From the NCBI GenBank assembly GCA_014904845.1, contig MU119822.1, forward strand, positions 1 to 17,356: DNA of 17,356 bases, written 5' to 3'. The position numbers and the translations under genes are program-made. Below, in pieces: positions 17,028-17,356 of the stretch. The notes beneath the pieces are model-generated. The model did not search any database, had not been told where the DNA came from, and saw only the letters and a list, made by a program, of their open reading frames with translations. Every line of letters begins with the position of its first letter. Within the stretch, counting starts at the first letter, position 1. This stretch comes from Acephala macrosclerotiorum (Eukaryota > Ascomycota > Leotiomycetes > Helotiales > Mollisiaceae).

Positions 17028-17356
17028 TAGAATTAATTAAAACTTGATAATTTACTAATGAAATTATTTCAAATTTAAAACACGATATTATTCATGTTAT
17101 GGAATTATTTCTGGTTAAAAAGTTTTTAATAAAATTTATTAATTAATTTATAAAATAATAATAAATATTTAATTTTTCTGTTTTTAATAATTAATTAAAA
17201 TAAATCTATAAATAGAAATAGAAAAGGGTTTAATCGAAACAAATAAAAATACTTTAATTTATTTTAAAAAATTCAAAAACGGTTACGGGAATTATTTTTG
17301 ATTATTTTATATAATATTAAAATTTTCTTCATATAAAAAAAATAAAATTTTTTTAA
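17028..17356. repeat. A/T-rich block at the right end
   Basis: Composition switches to almost pure A/T with no ORF, like the left flank, and runs off the window. CpA/TpG loss is less complete than on the left (TTCATGTTATGG remains), so it may be younger, less mutated or simply A/T-rich. Confidence 0.7.

Noticed and set aside
1..17356. tRNA, rRNA, CRISPR array or bacterial-type operon
   Set aside because: No T-loop consensus, no rRNA core motif and no regularly spaced direct repeats were seen on either strand by eye.

Overview
The window looks like nuclear DNA of a filamentous ascomycete (Pezizomycotina). The evidence is spliced genes with introns of about 50-115 bp carrying GT...AG borders and CTGAC/CTAAC-type branch points, fungal-type protein families, and A/T-dominated blocks at both ends in which CpG survives while CpA/TpG is nearly absent, the footprint expected of repeat-induced point mutation (RIP). 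No bacterial operons, CRISPR arrays, tRNA or rRNA genes were seen.

Layout: 1-2905 is an A/T-rich RIP-like block without usable reading frames. 2990-3244 is a 117-bp tandem duplication at its edge. 3250-5570 holds lineage-specific, unrecognised coding DNA: a start-less fragment, a two-exon gene with a basic nuclear-signal-like cluster, and an ORF with a 15-residue repeat. 5571-6286 is intergenic with E-box palindromes and a perfect hairpin. 6287-7009 (minus) is a PRXL2/AhpC-TSA-like protein with one intron. 7010-8867 is a long shared upstream region with a TATA box, a structured 5' leader and an upstream ORF for the next gene. 8868-10465 (plus) is a TauD/TfdA-type Fe(II)/2-oxoglutarate dioxygenase with damaged splice signals and a one-base frameshift. 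11279-12894 (minus) is an EHN-type epoxide hydrolase rebuilt here as eight exons, including an 11-nt microexon. 13261-13573 (minus) is the broken tail of a single-pass membrane protein, ending at a TGGC/GCCA-dense element. 13721-15900 is mostly orphan sequence with two weak minus-strand ORFs. 16011-16811 (plus) is an intact, intronless metallo-beta-lactamase-fold hydrolase. 17028-17356 returns to A/T-rich DNA.

The intact enzymes (epoxide hydrolase, MBL-fold hydrolase, PRXL2-like protein) and the damaged dioxygenase are accessory oxidation/detoxification-type functions. I see no backbone enzyme, transporter or regulator that would make them a secondary-metabolite cluster, so a shared pathway is not supported. 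The general picture is a small gene island between RIP-affected blocks, with several genes decaying.
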